Below are positions 1 to 6,863 of a stretch of DNA of 7,289 bases, one piece after another. The stretch is from Thermoflexales bacterium. Lineage in GTDB: Bacteria > Chloroflexota > Anaerolineae > Fen-1058. Location of the stretch: NCBI GenBank assembly GCA_030834835.1, contig JAUQXD010001405.1:1-7289 (forward strand), read 5' to 3'. Position numbers and translations under genes: made by a program. Every line of letters begins with the position of its first letter. Position 1 is the stretch's first letter. The notes below the pieces were generated by a model that made no database searches, was not told the origin of the DNA, and was given only the letters and a program-made list of their open reading frames with translations.

Positions 1-74
1 TTGATCGCCAGCAGGCCGAATTTGTAAACGACGGCCAACACGATCAGGCTGGCCGGTTGCAGCACTCGCTTCAT
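1..74 (-). CDS. Start of an unidentified gene with a hydrophobic N-terminus (partial, cut by window edge)
   Basis: An ATG at 74-72 opens a reading frame that runs off the left edge after 24 full codons. The visible peptide begins MKRVLQPASL and continues as a hydrophobic stretch (residues 9 to 24 with one K at 18), so it looks like a signal peptide or first membrane helix of another envelope protein. The start lies one base after the TAA stop of the GT39-like gene (78-76), which suggests translational coupling and membership of the same operon. A G-rich stretch just upstream (GGGCGGGC) is only a weak ribosome binding site. Too little is visible to assign a family; a further membrane glycosyltransferase would fit the neighbourhood, but that is a guess. 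Confidence 0.6.
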   Translation of the reverse strand, partial: MKRVLQPASLIVLAVVYKFGLLAI

Positions 75-75
75 G

Positions 76-1707
76 TTAGCCCGCCCGCAACAACTTGATC
101 AACTGCGCGCCGGCCACGAGCGCCGCGATCAACAAACCCGCGACCGCCAACCCGATCGGCAGCGGCGGCAGACCCAACAACAGCCAATGCACAAACCAGA
201 AGTCCGGCACATTCAATCGGAAGAATTCATCCAGCCACATCAGATGCGTGCTGATACCCTCCAGATCGCCGTCGCTCTGGAAGGCATGCAACTGCCCCAC
301 CACCGCCTCGCGCGCCGCAGTCCATGTGCCAGGTTGCGCATATAGTTGCGCCATCTCAAACACCGTCGGCCACTGCTGCGCCAGCGGCGAATCGGCGATA
401 TTCAGAATCGAGCGATTGAGATACTGCCCCGGATCACGCTCGCCAAATTCGACCAGATACCGCGAATGATCGACCAGCACCGCCGGAAGGTTCACCACCA
501 CCCCGATCGCGATCAGCGCCCCGACGACCGTGCGTCGCAGCCGGGTTGGATTCGTCTGCACCCATGCGCCCGCCGCCAGAATCAACAGCGGCACAATCGG
601 CAGAATGTAGCGCGGCCCCCAATTCCAGCCGCCGGTCCAAAATTCATAGACCGAAAAGAAACCAATCTCAGCCACGATGATCAAGCCGAACAACTCCGCC
701 TCGGCTCGCCGGCGCCGCCACATCGACACCAGGCCCATCAGCCCCGCCCACACGATCGGGTTGTAAAACAGCAGCCCCTTGCCCGGGCTGAGAAGCAAGC
801 CGTATAAACCCAGTAACAGCGGTGTGCCAAATGTAGTGTGCTGTAGCGCAGAGAATCCGAACGTCAACGGCGAGCCGTAGCGCGACCAGTTCATCAGGCC
901 AATCAACGCCCCGACGACCGCCAGCGGCAGCAGCCACACCAGCCAGCGTCGCCAGTCATGCCGGATGATCGACGCGGCATAGATCATAAACGCCGGGGCC
1001 ATGATGGCCGATCGTTCGCGGGCGAAGATCGCAATCGCCAGGGCGCTGCCCGAGATCAACAGCCAACGGCCTACATCTACCCGATCGGGCCGAGCGATCC
1101 GATCGGCCTTCACGCGATACAGCGCATACGCCGCCAGCGTGATCGTCAACGCGATCAGCGGCTCGCCGAAGTACGTGCGCGTGTACGGCAAAGCCATGCT
1201 GCCGAAGGCATACGCCACCCCCAGCGCAACGCTCAACCGGGGTGAGAAATTTAATCGGGCGGCGAAGAGCGCCACCAGCCAGCCCGTCAACGCGATGATG
1301 ATCGGATTAAACAGCGAGGTCGTGAAGCGCGTCATCAACACGGCCGACAGCGAGGGTGCGCCGCCCAATAATCGGCCAATGAGATACAGCGGTATCGCCA
1401 CCAGCGATTGGCCCGGCGCGAACTGCGGATAGAGTTGTCCATCGCGGCCAGGCACGGCCCAGGTGGTCAACAAGTCGCGCGGCACGGCCGACGGCAAAAA
1501 GCCCGGATAGGTTTGTGGCTCAATCGTGATGGTCTGCGCCGTAATCGTCCAGCGCCCGTACTCGATCAGATTGGCAGTGACGCGATACGTGGTCTCTTCG
1601 TCTTGCGGGGCCAGGCGGCCGCCGGCAGTGAGGAGCAAGAGCGTCAGCAGACCGATCAGCAGCCAGTCAAACTGCGAGCGTTGTGCATGGGTCATGGCAT
1701 CGTTCAC
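76..1707 (-). CDS. Polytopic membrane glycosyltransferase-like protein, GT39/ArnT (GT-C) type
   Basis: A 543-residue integral membrane protein with about 12 to 14 predicted helices (roughly 14-29, 98-115, 131-150, 156-175, 182-197, 214-229, 233-248, 254-272, 297-306, 311-329, 338-355, 365-383, 393-412, and one or two at 505-538). After helix 1 comes an acidic pair, D36-E37, where GT-C enzymes of the GT39/GT83 group keep their catalytic Asp in the first outer loop. Other recognisable marks are SPGKGLLFYNP (307-317) and GGWNWGPRYILP (359-370), typical of uncharacterised bacterial members of this superfamily. By family knowledge such enzymes transfer a sugar from a polyprenyl-phosphate donor to an acceptor outside the membrane; donor and acceptor here are unknown. 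Residues 413 to 503 form a hydrophilic, probably extracytoplasmic segment. The GTG start at 1707 overlaps the TGA of the upstream yfhO-like gene (GTGA); an ATG at codon 5 (1695-1693) is an alternative. No strong Shine-Dalgarno precedes either. Confidence 0.82.
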   Translation of the reverse strand: MNDAMTHAQRSQFDWLLIGLLTLLLLTAGGRLAPQDEETTYRVTANLIEYGRWTITAQTITIEPQTYPGFLPSAVPRDLLTTWAVPGRDGQLYPQFAPGQSLVAIPLYLIGRLLGGAPSLSAVLMTRFTTSLFNPIIIALTGWLVALFAARLNFSPRLSVALGVAYAFGSMALPYTRTYFGEPLIALTITLAAYALYRVKADRIARPDRVDVGRWLLISGSALAIAIFARERSAIMAPAFMIYAASIIRHDWRRWLVWLLPLAVVGALIGLMNWSRYGSPLTFGFSALQHTTFGTPLLLGLYGLLLSPGKGLLFYNPIVWAGLMGLVSMWRRRRAEAELFGLIIVAEIGFFSVYEFWTGGWNWGPRYILPIVPLLILAAGAWVQTNPTRLRRTVVGALIAIGVVVNLPAVLVDHSRYLVEFGERDPGQYLNRSILNIADSPLAQQWPTVFEMAQLYAQPGTWTAAREAVVGQLHAFQSDGDLEGISTHLMWLDEFFRLNVPDFWFVHWLLLGLPPLPIGLAVAGLLIAALVAGAQLIKLLRAG

Positions 1708-4040
1708 TTCTGCCGCCGCTCGACACGACCTGCCATGATGAACACGATCAGCAGTCCGATCAGCGCCAGGCCGCTGATGCCCGCCCCGACCACAAAACTG
1801 ACCGGCAAGAACATCATCTCCACACGATGATCACCGGCCGGCACCGGCACGACGCGCAATACGGCATCAGCTCGATAGACATTGACGGGCGCACCATCTA
1901 CCGTCGCGGTCCAGCCTGGATAGTAGCTCTCGCTCAACACCAGCCACCCTGCCTGCGTCGTTGACACTTGCACGGCCAGTTGATTGTTGGCGTATTCCAC
2001 TATCGCCGCCGTCCCGATGGAGTCCGTACGAGCCTCGCCCAATGCCTCAGCAGGCGTTTGCTCGAGCACGACGCTGGCCCGGGGATCAAATCCAGCCGCG
2101 CTTAAACGCTGCAGCACAGCGGCTTCGTCACGAATCACTTCGGCCTGTGCTGCCAGCCATACACGCGGCAGCATGTCGGTACGTTGATACACGCGGAGAT
2201 CGGCATCGTAGATGCGTTCCCACCCCGAACCGGCGTCGGCATCCGGTATGAGCGCGTATTTCACGTTCAGCAGATCAATCAACGGCGATTGCACCGTGCT
2301 CGTGCTCAACACAATCGCTGGAGGCACCGTCGGACCCGATCGATCGATCGCGCCGAGGAAATCCAGATAGCGGCGTGAAAACACCGAATCGTAGCCGCCG
2401 ATATCGAACAGCCCGAACATTGCGGCATAATTTGGCGGCAGCTGCCAGTCACGGCTGCGGCGTACGGTGACCACGCGTGCCTGTGCGGCATGCGCTTGCA
2501 GCCAGGCAATGCCCTGGGTCACGGGATAATCATACTCAGTGGGCGTCGTGTGCCGATAGGGTGTATTGACCCACCAGAGATCAGCGACGATCAAACCGAT
2601 GAGGCTCAACCAGACCAGCGGCGCGCGACGCGCCAGCGTTGTGAGCAACAGCAGGCTGGTCGCCGCGAACAAAAGCACAGCCTGCAGTCCATCGGTCAGT
2701 TGGATGTAGGTCAGGCGCAGCGCGCTATCCGGCAGCCAGGGCAACCGCAGGATCACATAAGCCACGCCCGGCACGACAACGCTGCCTGCCACCACCCCCA
2801 GCGTTGCACGACGCCGGGCGGGTTCACGTCGCATCAACCAATCCGCACCGAATGCCGCCACCACCGCCACGCTCACGACAATCAGATACCGCATGCGGGC
2901 CGGCGGCAGGCTGTTGAAACCCGGCGCCCACGCCAGCACCCGATACACTTCAGTGCCAGCCGCGCAAACCGCGCCGAATAAACCCAACCCGACAAAACAC
3001 CAGACCTCACTGCGCGCAGTTCTGCCCGCGGCGACAGCCACAACCGCCAACACCAGCGGAGCAACACCCGCGTACACTATCAATTCGTGATAGTTCAGTG
3101 TCCCCCACCAGTCACGCGTCACGTCCCCAAAGAATCGCGGCGCCCAGAGTGTCAACAAACCCGATCCATCCAGACTGCGCGTTAACGTCTCAAAATCAAG
3201 CGGAGGCCTGTGGCCTTGACCTGCGTACTCCACTGTGGGCAAGATCTGAATCATGGCCAATGCAGTGCCCAATCCAGCCATCAGCACGACCGCGCCCGCC
3301 ACCCTTCGGCGAGGGCTTGATCCCGGCCACAGCCAGCGAAAAGCGCCATACCAGGCGACAGTCAATAGTGCATAAAGTGACCACTGCAAATGCCCGCCCA
3401 GAAAGATCAATGCAATCGCCGCTGCCCCCGGAACGCCGGGCCGCCAACGGCCCGATCGAATAACCGTCTCCAACGCCCATATTGCCCACGGCAACCAGAC
3501 CATTGCACCCGCCACGCTGTCCCACATCAACCAGCCGACGGTCACCGTATTAAGCATAAACACTGTGCCGCCCAACAGCGCGGCCAGATGTCGCAGCCGC
3601 AACGCCCGCAAAAAACCGAACATTCCCACGCCCGCCAGGCTGAGATGCAGCAAGGCCATCAGATCAGAAGCATCAGCTCCGGGCAAGAACAGGTAGGGCA
3701 AGATGCCGGGGTAGAAAATTCCTGCCTGCGCGTTGCCAATCAGCGGATAACCGGCCAGCAGGCGCGGTTCCCATAGGGGCACACCCTCATGCCAGGCGCG
3801 AGCGGTCAGCAGTTTGACGGGATGAATATACTGGACTTTGTCCGAGGGAAGCGCATCATACGCGGCCGCCAGACCGCGATCGGTGTTCGACCACGGCGGC
3901 AGGGTCATGATGATGTCGAGTGGAGCCAACATCTGATCGGCTGGCCAACTGGGAGCCAAAAACAGCGCCGCCAGCACAATAAGCACCAGGCTACAAGCTG
4001 CGCTTCGCCACCGCTCAGACCAGTACCGGCGCCAGTGCAT
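1704..4040 (-). CDS. YfhO-family membrane protein (GT-C-like sugar transferase)
   Basis: A 778-residue protein matching the bacterial YfhO family in layout: an N-terminal helix (about 15-30), a long outer loop with the family-like segment PLWEPRLLAGYPLIGNAQAG (88-107), about ten further helices through residue 490, then a large soluble C-terminal region (about 495-750) with DIGGYDSV (546-553), LLNVKYALIPD (590-600), LPRVWL (624-629) and YYPGWTATVDG (706-716). A final helix (about 747-769) and a basic tail close it. In Bacillota, YfhO partners a GT2 enzyme (CsbB) and transfers GlcNAc to lipoteichoic acid outside the cell; a similar transferase role is inferred here. I chose the ATG at 4040 because GGAGGG lies 10 bases upstream. 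A GTG at 4064 in the same frame would add eight residues but has no ribosome binding site. The upstream methyltransferase stops 25 bases before; the downstream gene overlaps by four bases. Confidence 0.85.
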   Translation of the reverse strand: MHWRRYWSERWRSAACSLVLIVLAALFLAPSWPADQMLAPLDIIMTLPPWSNTDRGLAAAYDALPSDKVQYIHPVKLLTARAWHEGVPLWEPRLLAGYPLIGNAQAGIFYPGILPYLFLPGADASDLMALLHLSLAGVGMFGFLRALRLRHLAALLGGTVFMLNTVTVGWLMWDSVAGAMVWLPWAIWALETVIRSGRWRPGVPGAAAIALIFLGGHLQWSLYALLTVAWYGAFRWLWPGSSPRRRVAGAVVLMAGLGTALAMIQILPTVEYAGQGHRPPLDFETLTRSLDGSGLLTLWAPRFFGDVTRDWWGTLNYHELIVYAGVAPLVLAVVAVAAGRTARSEVWCFVGLGLFGAVCAAGTEVYRVLAWAPGFNSLPPARMRYLIVVSVAVVAAFGADWLMRREPARRRATLGVVAGSVVVPGVAYVILRLPWLPDSALRLTYIQLTDGLQAVLLFAATSLLLLTTLARRAPLVWLSLIGLIVADLWWVNTPYRHTTPTEYDYPVTQGIAWLQAHAAQARVVTVRRSRDWQLPPNYAAMFGLFDIGGYDSVFSRRYLDFLGAIDRSGPTVPPAIVLSTSTVQSPLIDLLNVKYALIPDADAGSGWERIYDADLRVYQRTDMLPRVWLAAQAEVIRDEAAVLQRLSAAGFDPRASVVLEQTPAEALGEARTDSIGTAAIVEYANNQLAVQVSTTQAGWLVLSESYYPGWTATVDGAPVNVYRADAVLRVVPVPAGDHRVEMMFLPVSFVVGAGISGLALIGLLIVFIMAGRVERRQK
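2337..2350. repeat. Short CGATCG tandem run
   Basis: Three overlapping CGATCG palindromes follow each other within 14 bases, inside the yfhO-like coding region (encoding AIDRS near residue 564-568). It is the densest of the many GATC/CGATCG sites in the window. It does not disturb the reading frame. I see no function for it beyond the general enrichment of this motif. Confidence 0.5.
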
Positions 4041-4050
4041 TAGCGGAATG

Positions 4051-4056
4051 CCCTCC
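4051..4056 (-). promoter_or_regulatory. Shine-Dalgarno of the yfhO-like gene
   Basis: GGAGGG on the minus strand stands 10 bases before the ATG at 4040. It lies downstream of the alternative GTG at 4064, so it can only serve the ATG. It therefore favours the shorter, 778-residue product. Confidence 0.65.
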
Positions 4057-4065
4057 GAGGTCACT

Positions 4066-4968
4066 TCACGGCTTCAGCGCGTAGGCTGTAACCAGATCGC
4101 CGAGATTCAGCGGGATCGGCGTTTCATCGAACCGCAGCGCGCGGAACACTCGCCCGAACAGTCGGCCCAACAGCGGACTGAAACCCGCGATGCGTGTGGC
4201 AAAATAACCCAGCCGCAAATAGCGCCCCTGCGCCTCGGAGCGCAGCACCTGAAAACCCGCCTTCGCCAGCATCGCCTGCAATGTGCGCTGCGAAAAATAG
4301 TATACGTGCATTTCCATCAACCACGGCCAACGCCCGCCCATCACGCGGGCAAACAGGCTGTCGATGTCCATCGTGTGCACCACCAGCAAACCGCCGGGCT
4401 TCAACAACCGATAAGCCTGCTGGACCTCTGCAAACGGATCGGTCAGATGCTCGATCACGTCCCATATCGTCACTACGTCGATCGACGCATCCGCCAGCCC
4501 CGACGTTGCCAGCGTGCCTTCAATCATATGCAGTCCTCGCGCGCATGCCTGTCCCACCGCCCAGTGGCTCGGCTCCACGCCCCACGCTTCCCAGCCGTGC
4601 TGCGCGGCAATCTCGACAAACACGCCCGTGTACGCGCCCACGTCCAGCAGCTTGCCCGGCGGCGCGTGCAGTTTCTCCAGCGGACGCAGATGCCGCTCAA
4701 ACGTCAGCACACGGCCGTCGCGTTCTTCCAGATATAACGGATCTTCCACGGCTTCATACGAATCCAGAATCTTCGAGCCGTCGATGCGCGGATTGGTATA
4801 GACCAGCCCGCAGTTCTTGCATTGCACGATCGTATGATGCCGCCCGTAGCCCGGGCTGGTACAGCGGAATGCTTCAACGGCGGTGGGCAGCATATCGTCG
4901 GCCACGGTACTGGGAAAACGCAAACGTGTCTGATTGTTCCCGCACAAATTGCACGCGACATATTCCAT
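4066..4968 (-). CDS. Class I SAM-dependent methyltransferase with N-terminal CxxC/CxxC module
   Basis: A 300-residue soluble protein. The N-terminus carries two cysteine pairs, C6-x2-C9 and C50-x2-C53 (CKNCGLVY), a likely zinc ribbon of the kind that precedes many methyltransferases of sugar and natural-product clusters. The Rossmann methyltransferase domain follows: motif I LLDVGAYTGVF (107-117), the acidic residue E132 after strand 2, motif II/III WDVIEHLTDP (169-178) and LLKPGGLLVVHT (188-199). A C-terminal segment with MEMHVYYFS and LLAKAGF-like features is typical of this group. The substrate is unknown; a sugar, polyprenyl-linked glycan or lipid fits the operon. The start is the ATG at 4968, two bases after the upstream GT2 stop, because the protein begins right at the conserved cysteine module. 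An in-frame upstream extension to 5049 would overlap the GT2 gene and has unrelated, Ala/Arg-rich sequence. GGAG at 4988-4985 is distant (16 bases), so coupling to the GT2 gene is likely. Confidence 0.88.
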   Translation of the reverse strand: MEYVACNLCGNNQTRLRFPSTVADDMLPTAVEAFRCTSPGYGRHHTIVQCKNCGLVYTNPRIDGSKILDSYEAVEDPLYLEERDGRVLTFERHLRPLEKLHAPPGKLLDVGAYTGVFVEIAAQHGWEAWGVEPSHWAVGQACARGLHMIEGTLATSGLADASIDVVTIWDVIEHLTDPFAEVQQAYRLLKPGGLLVVHTMDIDSLFARVMGGRWPWLMEMHVYYFSQRTLQAMLAKAGFQVLRSEAQGRYLRLGYFATRIAGFSPLLGRLFGRVFRALRFDETPIPLNLGDLVTAYALKP

Positions 4969-4970
4969 GA

Positions 4971-5702
4971 TCAGCTGGTTCTTTCTCCGGAAAATTTCTC
5001 GCGCAGCCGCCGCGCGCTCAACCGCCCCACGGTTTGCAGCGCCCGCCACACTTCCGCCTGCGAGATTTTGGAGGTGCCCCGGCGGCGGTCTTCAAACACG
5101 ATCGGCACTTCACCGATCTGAAAGTTGTGCCGCTGCACATTGAAGATCATCTCGATCAGAAACGAATAGCCGTTGGCAAAGATCGCATCCAGATCGATCG
5201 CCTGCAGCACCTCGCGCCGATAACAGCGAAAGCCCGCCGTGCAATCCTTCGCCTGCAAGCCCAGCATCATCTTCGCAAAACTGTTCGCGCCTGCGCTGAG
5301 CATGCGGCGCTTCCACGTGCAGTTCAGTGTGCCGCCGCCTGGCACATAGCGCGACCCGATCACCATATCGCGCTCCCGGCTCAACTCCAGCAACGCCGGA
5401 ATGTAACGCGGATGATGCGAGAAGTCGGCGTCCATCGTCATGATCCGATCGAAATCCTGCGCCAGCGCGTGCTTGAAGCCCGCAATATAGGCCGTGCCCA
5501 GGCCCAGCTTGCCCGCTCGATGGATTACCTGCACCCGACTGGTCTTCGCCGCCCACGCCTCCGACGCTTCGCCCGTGCCATCCGGCGATCCATCGTCCAC
5601 GTTAATCACGCTCAAGTTCACGGGCAGCGCCAGCAACTCTTCGATCAGAATGTCGATGTTGTCGCGCTCGTTATAAGTTGGCACAATCACGACTGGCTTC
5701 AT
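4971..5702 (-). CDS. Polyprenyl-phosphate mannose synthase-like GT2 glycosyltransferase (DPM1 type)
   Basis: A 243-residue GT-A fold enzyme that, by family, moves a hexose (mannose in the characterised relatives) from a nucleotide sugar to dolichyl or undecaprenyl phosphate on the cytoplasmic face. Motifs in order: PTYNE (8-12), VDDGSPDGT (35-43), HRAGKLGLGTAYIAGF (61-76), the metal-binding DADFSHHP (91-98, D91 and D93), VIGSRYVPGG (114-123), KDCTAGFRCYRR (152-163) and FEDRRRGTSKIS (203-214). It ends soon after, with no membrane helices, like human DPM1 rather than the longer GtrB or PpmS forms with C-terminal anchors. The ATG at 5702 starts the protein just before the conserved PVVIVPTYNE; a TTG two codons earlier is possible but unlikely. 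The ATG directly abuts a 7-bp tandem repeat whose last full ATTGAGA unit supplies a weak GAGA ribosome binding site. The GT-C-like neighbours probably use its product. The sugar identity, mannose or otherwise, is not proven by sequence. Confidence 0.9.
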   Translation of the reverse strand: MKPVVIVPTYNERDNIDILIEELLALPVNLSVINVDDGSPDGTGEASEAWAAKTSRVQVIHRAGKLGLGTAYIAGFKHALAQDFDRIMTMDADFSHHPRYIPALLELSRERDMVIGSRYVPGGGTLNCTWKRRMLSAGANSFAKMMLGLQAKDCTAGFRCYRREVLQAIDLDAIFANGYSFLIEMIFNVQRHNFQIGEVPIVFEDRRRGTSKISQAEVWRALQTVGRLSARRLREKFSGERTS

Positions 5703-5765
5703 GATCAATTCTCAATTCTCAATGCACAATTCTCAATGCATCCTGCCTCTTGCATCCCGCATCAT
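5703..5765 (-). repeat. Nine-unit degenerate heptamer tandem repeat filling the intergenic gap
   Basis: The 66 bases between the TAG stop at 5771-5769 and the ATG at 5702 consist of a second in-frame stop (TGA, 5768-5766) and then exactly nine 7-bp units. Read on the minus strand, the four stop-proximal units are of the type GGGATGC (variants ATGATGC, AGGATGC, AAGAGGC). The five start-proximal units share ATTG: three are exactly ATTGAGA (5737-5731, 5723-5717, 5716-5710), plus ATTGTGC and, last, ATTGATC. The array ends at the base before the ATG, so its last units occupy the ribosome-binding position. ATTGTGC shares an end with the first type, suggesting one array drifted into two subtypes. 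The units are too short, and lack spacers, to be a CRISPR. Confidence 0.85.
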
Positions 5766-5768
5766 TCA

Positions 5769-6863
5769 CTAGATTGGGAGTTGGCTTTCGTTCAACGCCA
5801 GCCCCAGCGTCAGCACCCATAGCAGCGCATAGTTCAAGCCGCGTTTCGATCGCCGTGCCGCCGCATACATCAACGTTGCCGCGATCAGGCCCGCCACAAA
5901 CCGCGCCATCGCCAACGGCTCGCGGAACGTCGATTGGGGCGTGAACACGATCACGGCCGCGTTGATCAGCAACAGCCACATCGGCAGATCGAAGCGTCGT
6001 CGCCGCGCATCCCCGATCGTGCGCCACAGTCCGATCAGCGCCGGGATCACCGCCAGCGGCAGCATCATCGCCGCGATTAGAACAAATCTCCGCCCATCGA
6101 TCGCAGCGATCGACCATAAACCTCGCAACGGCACGATCTCAAATGGCGTCGCCAGCGCCCCACCCGACCCTACGCCGAATTGTCCAAACCAACCGTACAA
6201 GATCAACTGCCAGATCGCAAACGGCGTCGCGGCAATGACACTTACTTTGATCGCGTTTCGCCAATCGCGCTGCGCGAGATAAGTGAGCACCACGCCGGCC
6301 GCGAACATCAACGTCATCTCTTTCGTCAACGCCGCCAACGCTAACGCGATCGCCGCCGCCGTCGATCGATTTTTCAAGAGCAACCACACGCCCGCTTGAG
6401 CGAGGCTATACGCCAGCGGCTCCGTCAAATCCAGCCGCACACCCATCAACGTCCCGGCATTCAGACCGTAGGCTAGCGCATACCACCGATTCGCACCGTA
6501 GTGTGCCAGAATTTCTTCCGTGACGAAAGTGCCCGCGACCAATGCGATCACATTGATCGCGATCAACGCCCACGGAATCAGATCGACGCTGCCCAGCCCC
6601 AGAACACGCGCCGCCAGTGGATACAAAATGCGTTGATAGCGATAGGCGGGGACATCGGTCTTGGTCCAGCCGTTCGCGGGATCGCGCGCGATTTGATAGG
6701 CAAATTGCCCGTCGTAACCAGGTTGACCGCCGGGCACGCCCGGATCGTACAGCGGACCGATGAGCGCAAAGAACCTGGGATCGAAGTTGCCGCGCGCCAG
6801 CGTGATCGCCGCATAGATCAGGCTGATTGCCAGCACCACCTGCCACGGTCGCAGGCGTGTCAT
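5769..6863 (-). CDS. Polytopic membrane protein, uncharacterised GT-C-like glycosyltransferase
   Basis: A 364-residue membrane protein with about nine helices (approximately 8-24, 93-112, 125-140, 151-164, 168-195, 206-224, 258-280, 292-308, 319-336 and 343-357). The first outer loop contains YDGQFAYQIARDP (50-62) followed by YRYQRILYPLAA (74-85). This acidic YDGQ...ARDP pattern recurs in bacterial membrane proteins linked to surface glycopolymers (I recall it under names such as AZOBR_p60025-type, from memory and unchecked). Further marks are DLTEP (145-149), KEM (181-183) and FREPLAMARF (313-322). A GT-C sugar transferase is the likeliest role, using the polyprenyl-linked sugar made by the downstream GT2 enzyme; the substrate is unknown. 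The ATG at 6863 is chosen because GGAGG sits five bases upstream and the start overlaps the previous stop as ATGA. A longer in-frame opening to 7076 reads as unrelated Arg/Asp-rich sequence over the upstream gene. It ends with TAG followed by an in-frame TGA. Confidence 0.75.
   Translation of the reverse strand: MTRLRPWQVVLAISLIYAAITLARGNFDPRFFALIGPLYDPGVPGGQPGYDGQFAYQIARDPANGWTKTDVPAYRYQRILYPLAARVLGLGSVDLIPWALIAINVIALVAGTFVTEEILAHYGANRWYALAYGLNAGTLMGVRLDLTEPLAYSLAQAGVWLLLKNRSTAAAIALALAALTKEMTLMFAAGVVLTYLAQRDWRNAIKVSVIAATPFAIWQLILYGWFGQFGVGSGGALATPFEIVPLRGLWSIAAIDGRRFVLIAAMMLPLAVIPALIGLWRTIGDARRRRFDLPMWLLLINAAVIVFTPQSTFREPLAMARFVAGLIAATLMYAAARRSKRGLNYALLWVLTLGLALNESQLPI

Noticed and set aside
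4048..4737. Plus-strand open frame of 229 codons opposite the methyltransferase
   Set aside because: Composition dominated by R, Q and H, no family features, and the opposite strand encodes a full methyltransferase.
4969..5049. N-terminal extension of the methyltransferase by 27 codons
   Set aside because: It overlaps the conserved end of the GT2 gene and reads as Ala/Arg-rich sequence before the CxxC module.
5703..5768. CRISPR array or rho-independent terminator in the intergenic gap
   Set aside because: The units are 7 bp with no spacers, and there is no stable GC hairpin followed by a T run in the direction of transcription.
5703..5768. Small peptide frame (ATG ATG ... TGA) inside the repeat array
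   Set aside because: It is ten codons long, lies wholly in the degenerate repeat and has no ribosome binding site; chance is the simplest explanation.
5034..5822. Long plus-strand open frame of 262 codons opposite the GT2 gene
   Set aside because: Its translation is rich in R, H and Q with no recognisable motifs, and it lies opposite a gene with complete family motifs. It is a by-product of GC-rich codon usage.
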